A DNA stretch of 22,527 bases from Io17-Chloro-G2 sp034428715 (GTDB lineage: Bacteria > Chloroflexota > Dehalococcoidia > Lucifugimonadales > UBA3495), in assembly GCA_034428715.1 (NCBI GenBank), contig DAOUHE010000069.1, forward strand, positions 1 through 22,527, given 5' to 3'. The stretch's first letter is position 1. Every line of letters begins with the position of its first letter. Position numbers and translations under genes: made by a program. Below the pieces are notes generated by a model. That model had not been told where the DNA came from. It worked only from the letters and a program-made list of their open reading frames with translations, and searched no databases. Shown in pieces: positions 21,855-22,527 of this stretch.

Positions 21855-22527
21855 TTGCCGACTCAGGAAAAAATCGACCGGGTAACGGCCTTAACCGATA
21901 AACTGGAGCGTTGCACAATCGCGGTTACCGCCGATTACACGGGAATCACCGTAAACGAGATGACGGAGCTTCGCCGCCAAATGCGGGCCGCCGGCGCGGA
22001 ATTCACCATCATCAAAAACACGCTGATGTATCTGGCTTCGGACGCTGCCCAGATGCCCCAGGTGAAGGAGATCGTCCAGGGGCCAACGGCCGTGGCTTTG
22101 GGCTATGACGAACCGGTTGACGTAGCAAAGGCCCTAGCCGACTACATCCGCACCTCCCGCTCGGCTATGACGATCCGAGGAGCCGTGATGGGAACCGGCC
22201 CCGTGATGTCGACGGAGGAGGTCAATCGCCTGGCGGCTCTGCCTCCCAAAGCCCAGTTGCTAGCTATGTTACTGGGTCAATTGCAGGCCCCGATACAGGG
22301 GTTGGCATCGATTCTCAACGGCCCGTTGCAGAGCCTAGACGGTCTGATGCAGGCCAGAATAAGGCAACTTGAATCCGGTGGTGCCTCCAGCGCAGCCGAC
22401 GATCCCAGCGAAGCCGGTGAGACCAGCGAGACCAGCGAGACCAGCGAGACCAGCGAGACCAGCGAGACCAGCGAGACCAGCGAGACCAGCGAGACCAGCG
22501 AGACCAGCGAGACCAGCGAGACCAGCG
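21855..22527 (+). CDS. rplJ: 50S ribosomal protein L10 (3' end outside window), with Glu-Thr-Ser repeat tail
   Basis: The start is TTG at 21855-21857 with AGGAG 7 nt upstream. The product begins P-T-Q-E-K-I-D-R-V and has A-D-Y-T-G-I-T (27-33), I-I-K-N-T-L, Q-G-P-T-A-V-A-L and P-P-K-A-Q-L-L-A-M-L-L, all typical of L10. After 188 residues, already slightly longer than a usual L10, comes a run of 12 perfect Glu-Thr-Ser triplets to the window end. The stop codon is not in the window. L10 anchors L7/L12 to the ribosome, and the normal C-terminal helix that binds L7/L12 appears complete before the tail. Confidence 0.93.
   Translation, partial: MPTQEKIDRVTALTDKLERCTIAVTADYTGITVNEMTELRRQMRAAGAEFTIIKNTLMYLASDAAQMPQVKEIVQGPTAVALGYDEPVDVAKALADYIRTSRSAMTIRGAVMGTGPVMSTEEVNRLAALPPKAQLLAMLLGQLQAPIQGLASILNGPLQSLDGLMQARIRQLESGGASSAADDPSEAGETSETSETSETSETSETSETSETSETSETSETSETS
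22419..22527 (+). repeat. 9-bp perfect tandem repeat (GAGACCAGC)
   Basis: Twelve identical GAGACCAGC units (22419-22526) run in the rplJ frame and encode (Glu-Thr-Ser)12, with the first base of a thirteenth at the window's last position. No unit differs from another, even at third positions, which points to recent expansion by slippage. Such an array is also where short-read assemblies break. Confidence 0.97.

Noticed and set aside
1..22527. CRISPR array, prophage or transposase gene
   Set aside because: No spaced direct repeats of CRISPR type, phage proteins or transposase motifs are present; the only tandem array is the 9-bp coding repeat in rplJ.

Overview
The window looks like a bacterial chromosome fragment, moderately GC-rich and densely coded. 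The gene families and the dispersed repeats of the CCTTCGACAGG / GACAGGCTC type suggest Chloroflexota (Dehalococcoidia/SAR202-like). That assignment is inference from general flavour; no marker here was compared with a database. The last bases fall inside a perfect 9-bp tandem repeat in rplJ, so the right edge may be a contig end.

Layout. 1-450: the edge, with a possible gene start running off the left end, a broken glycosyltransferase-2 N-terminus and a palindromic repeat. 451-6295 (minus strand): mismatch repair, in transcription order mutS, an ArsC/Spx-family gene with an in-frame TGA, a small HAD hydrolase and mutL. 6490-12827 (minus strand): a redox operon of NuoE-like, NuoF-like, a large NuoG/formate-dehydrogenase-like Fe-S/molybdopterin subunit and a ferredoxin-NADP reductase-type flavoprotein. 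13072-15770 (minus strand): a beta-hydroxyacid dehydrogenase, an unrecognised 346-aa protein and a UGSC-family selenoprotein closed by a strong terminator. 15982-17447 (minus strand): an MBL-fold hydrolase and apt. 17644-22527 (plus strand): the translation/transcription cluster tRNA-Thr, tRNA-Tyr, tRNA-Thr, tuf, rpmG, secE, nusG, rplK, rplA, an L10 leader and rplJ.

The most notable result is selenium use. Two genes are split by one in-frame TGA that a simple ORF caller would read as a stop. In UGSC the TGA is the U of the U-G-S-C motif. In the ArsC/Spx protein it sits at the catalytic first position of the CxxC motif (U13-S-S-C16). Each TGA is followed at the right distance by a perfect 6-7 bp hairpin with a G in the first two loop positions, as expected of a bacterial SECIS. 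The two loops even share an AGU start if the closing A-U pair of the UGSC hairpin is opened. No sel genes or tRNA-Sec lie in the window.

Other points of interest are a NuoG/FDH-like subunit with no Cys or Sec at the metal-ligand position and with a duplicated cysteine block, an L10 protein with an (ETS)n tail, and an attenuator-like terminator between the tRNA-tuf promoter and the first tRNA.
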